Notes under the pieces: model-generated
Databases searched by the model: none
The model's input: only the letters and a program-made list of their open reading frames with translations
What the model was told of the DNA's origin: nothing
Shown here: positions 63,950-64,000 of the stretch, in pieces
Numbering within the stretch: the first letter of the stretch is position 1
Layout: every line of letters starts with the position of its first letter
Program-made: the position numbers and the translations under genes
Source: Roseivivax jejudonensis
GTDB lineage: Bacteria; Pseudomonadota; Alphaproteobacteria; Rhodobacterales; Rhodobacteraceae
DNA: 64,000 nucleotides
Assembly: GCF_900172265.1 (NCBI RefSeq)
Contig: NZ_FWFK01000007.1
Coordinates: 62,001 to 126,000, forward strand
Direction: 5' to 3'

Positions 63950-64000
63950 CTAGCCTCCAGATGCGGTCGCCACCGCGCGCGCGACGTCCTTGGCGGCCTC
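63950..64000 (-). CDS. C-terminal end of an unidentified gene entering from the right
   Basis: A TAG at 63952-63950 closes a frame that is open to the edge: 16 codons reading EAAKDVARAVATASGG. Codon use and Ala-rich helix fit a real C-terminus, but 16 residues are too few to name the gene. Confidence 0.35.
   Translation of the reverse strand, partial: EAAKDVARAVATASGG

Overview
The window is one contiguous, high-GC, gene-dense chromosomal segment from an alphaproteobacterium, most likely Rhodobacteraceae (Roseobacter/Paracoccus-like). This rests on several independent signs: a CcrM-type GANTC methyltransferase with GANTC sites at its own promoter, a tRNA-His that lacks the G-1:C73 pair, an alphaproteobacterial LexA box (GTTC-N7-GTTC) before an mmcB gene, a PhaR/phasin system with CTGC-N3-GCAG operators, the order ybgC-tolQRAB-pal-cpoB-tilS-ftsH, and Rhodobacteraceae-typical small families. 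No prophage, insertion sequence, CRISPR array, rRNA or origin was seen. Most of the window is core genome, with accessory or lineage-specific pieces between.

Layout. 0-2.8 kb: start of a sodium:solute symporter (runs off the left edge), prmA, a small membrane protein, a DUF1127 protein. 3.0-5.3 kb: ruvC-ruvA-ruvB. 5.3-5.65 kb: a repeat-bearing gap. 5.65-16.4 kb: a hypothetical gene, then the envelope operon ybgC-tolQ-tolR-tolA-tolB-pal-cpoB running into tilS, ftsH and a methyltransferase. 16.5-22.0 kb: MOSC protein, PaaI-like thioesterase, pdeM, a PACE transporter, the ligase-associated Lhr helicase and a DUF1643 protein. 22.1-28.8 kb: a membrane-anchored RTX-repeat protein, rpsO, an HdeA-like protein with a large insertion, pnp, a membrane-anchored winged-helix protein with a small secreted neighbour, and an RD-rich secreted protein. 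28.9-31.8 kb: rnhB, ccrM, an EamA transporter. 31.9-34.6 kb: an IorAB-like molybdenum hydroxylase. 34.7-38.3 kb: tRNA-Tyr, rlmB, nusB-ribH-ribB (RibA-like domain degenerate) and a lone anti-sigma-like domain.

38.3-46.4 kb: a 480-bp gap with strong RNA-like symmetry, a methyltransferase, a periplasmic ClpP-fold protein overlapping a coiled-coil membrane protein, mmcB with a LexA box, small genes, tRNA-His, a secreted propeller-like protein, a DUF6476 gene whose start codon interlocks with rluD, and rpoH. 46.5-53.2 kb: an oxidoreductase, a coiled-coil protein and the polyhydroxybutyrate locus phaZ<>phaC-phaP1-phaP2-phaR. 53.3-62.9 kb: a long minus-strand amine/amino-acid catabolic block: DegT-type aminotransferase, PuuB-like oxidase, two PuuA-like glutamine synthetase paralogues, a class I glutamine amidotransferase and a complete polar amino acid type ABC importer. 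63.0-64.0 kb: a TerB-like pair and the tail of another gene.

How it fits together. The Tol-Pal block builds the envelope-constriction machine. The pha genes form a closed storage circuit (synthase, depolymerase, two granule phasins, and the repressor with operators in front of its targets). The 54.5-62.9 kb block looks like uptake plus gamma-glutamylation of an amine followed by oxidation and release of glutamate. Nothing here is clearly a wholly new system. The best candidates for undescribed biology are the membrane-anchored winged-helix regulator (27.2-28.1 kb), the ClpP-fold/coiled-coil membrane pair (39.5-41.6 kb), the HdeA-like protein split by a low-complexity insert (23.7 kb) and the structured gap at 38.4-38.55 kb.
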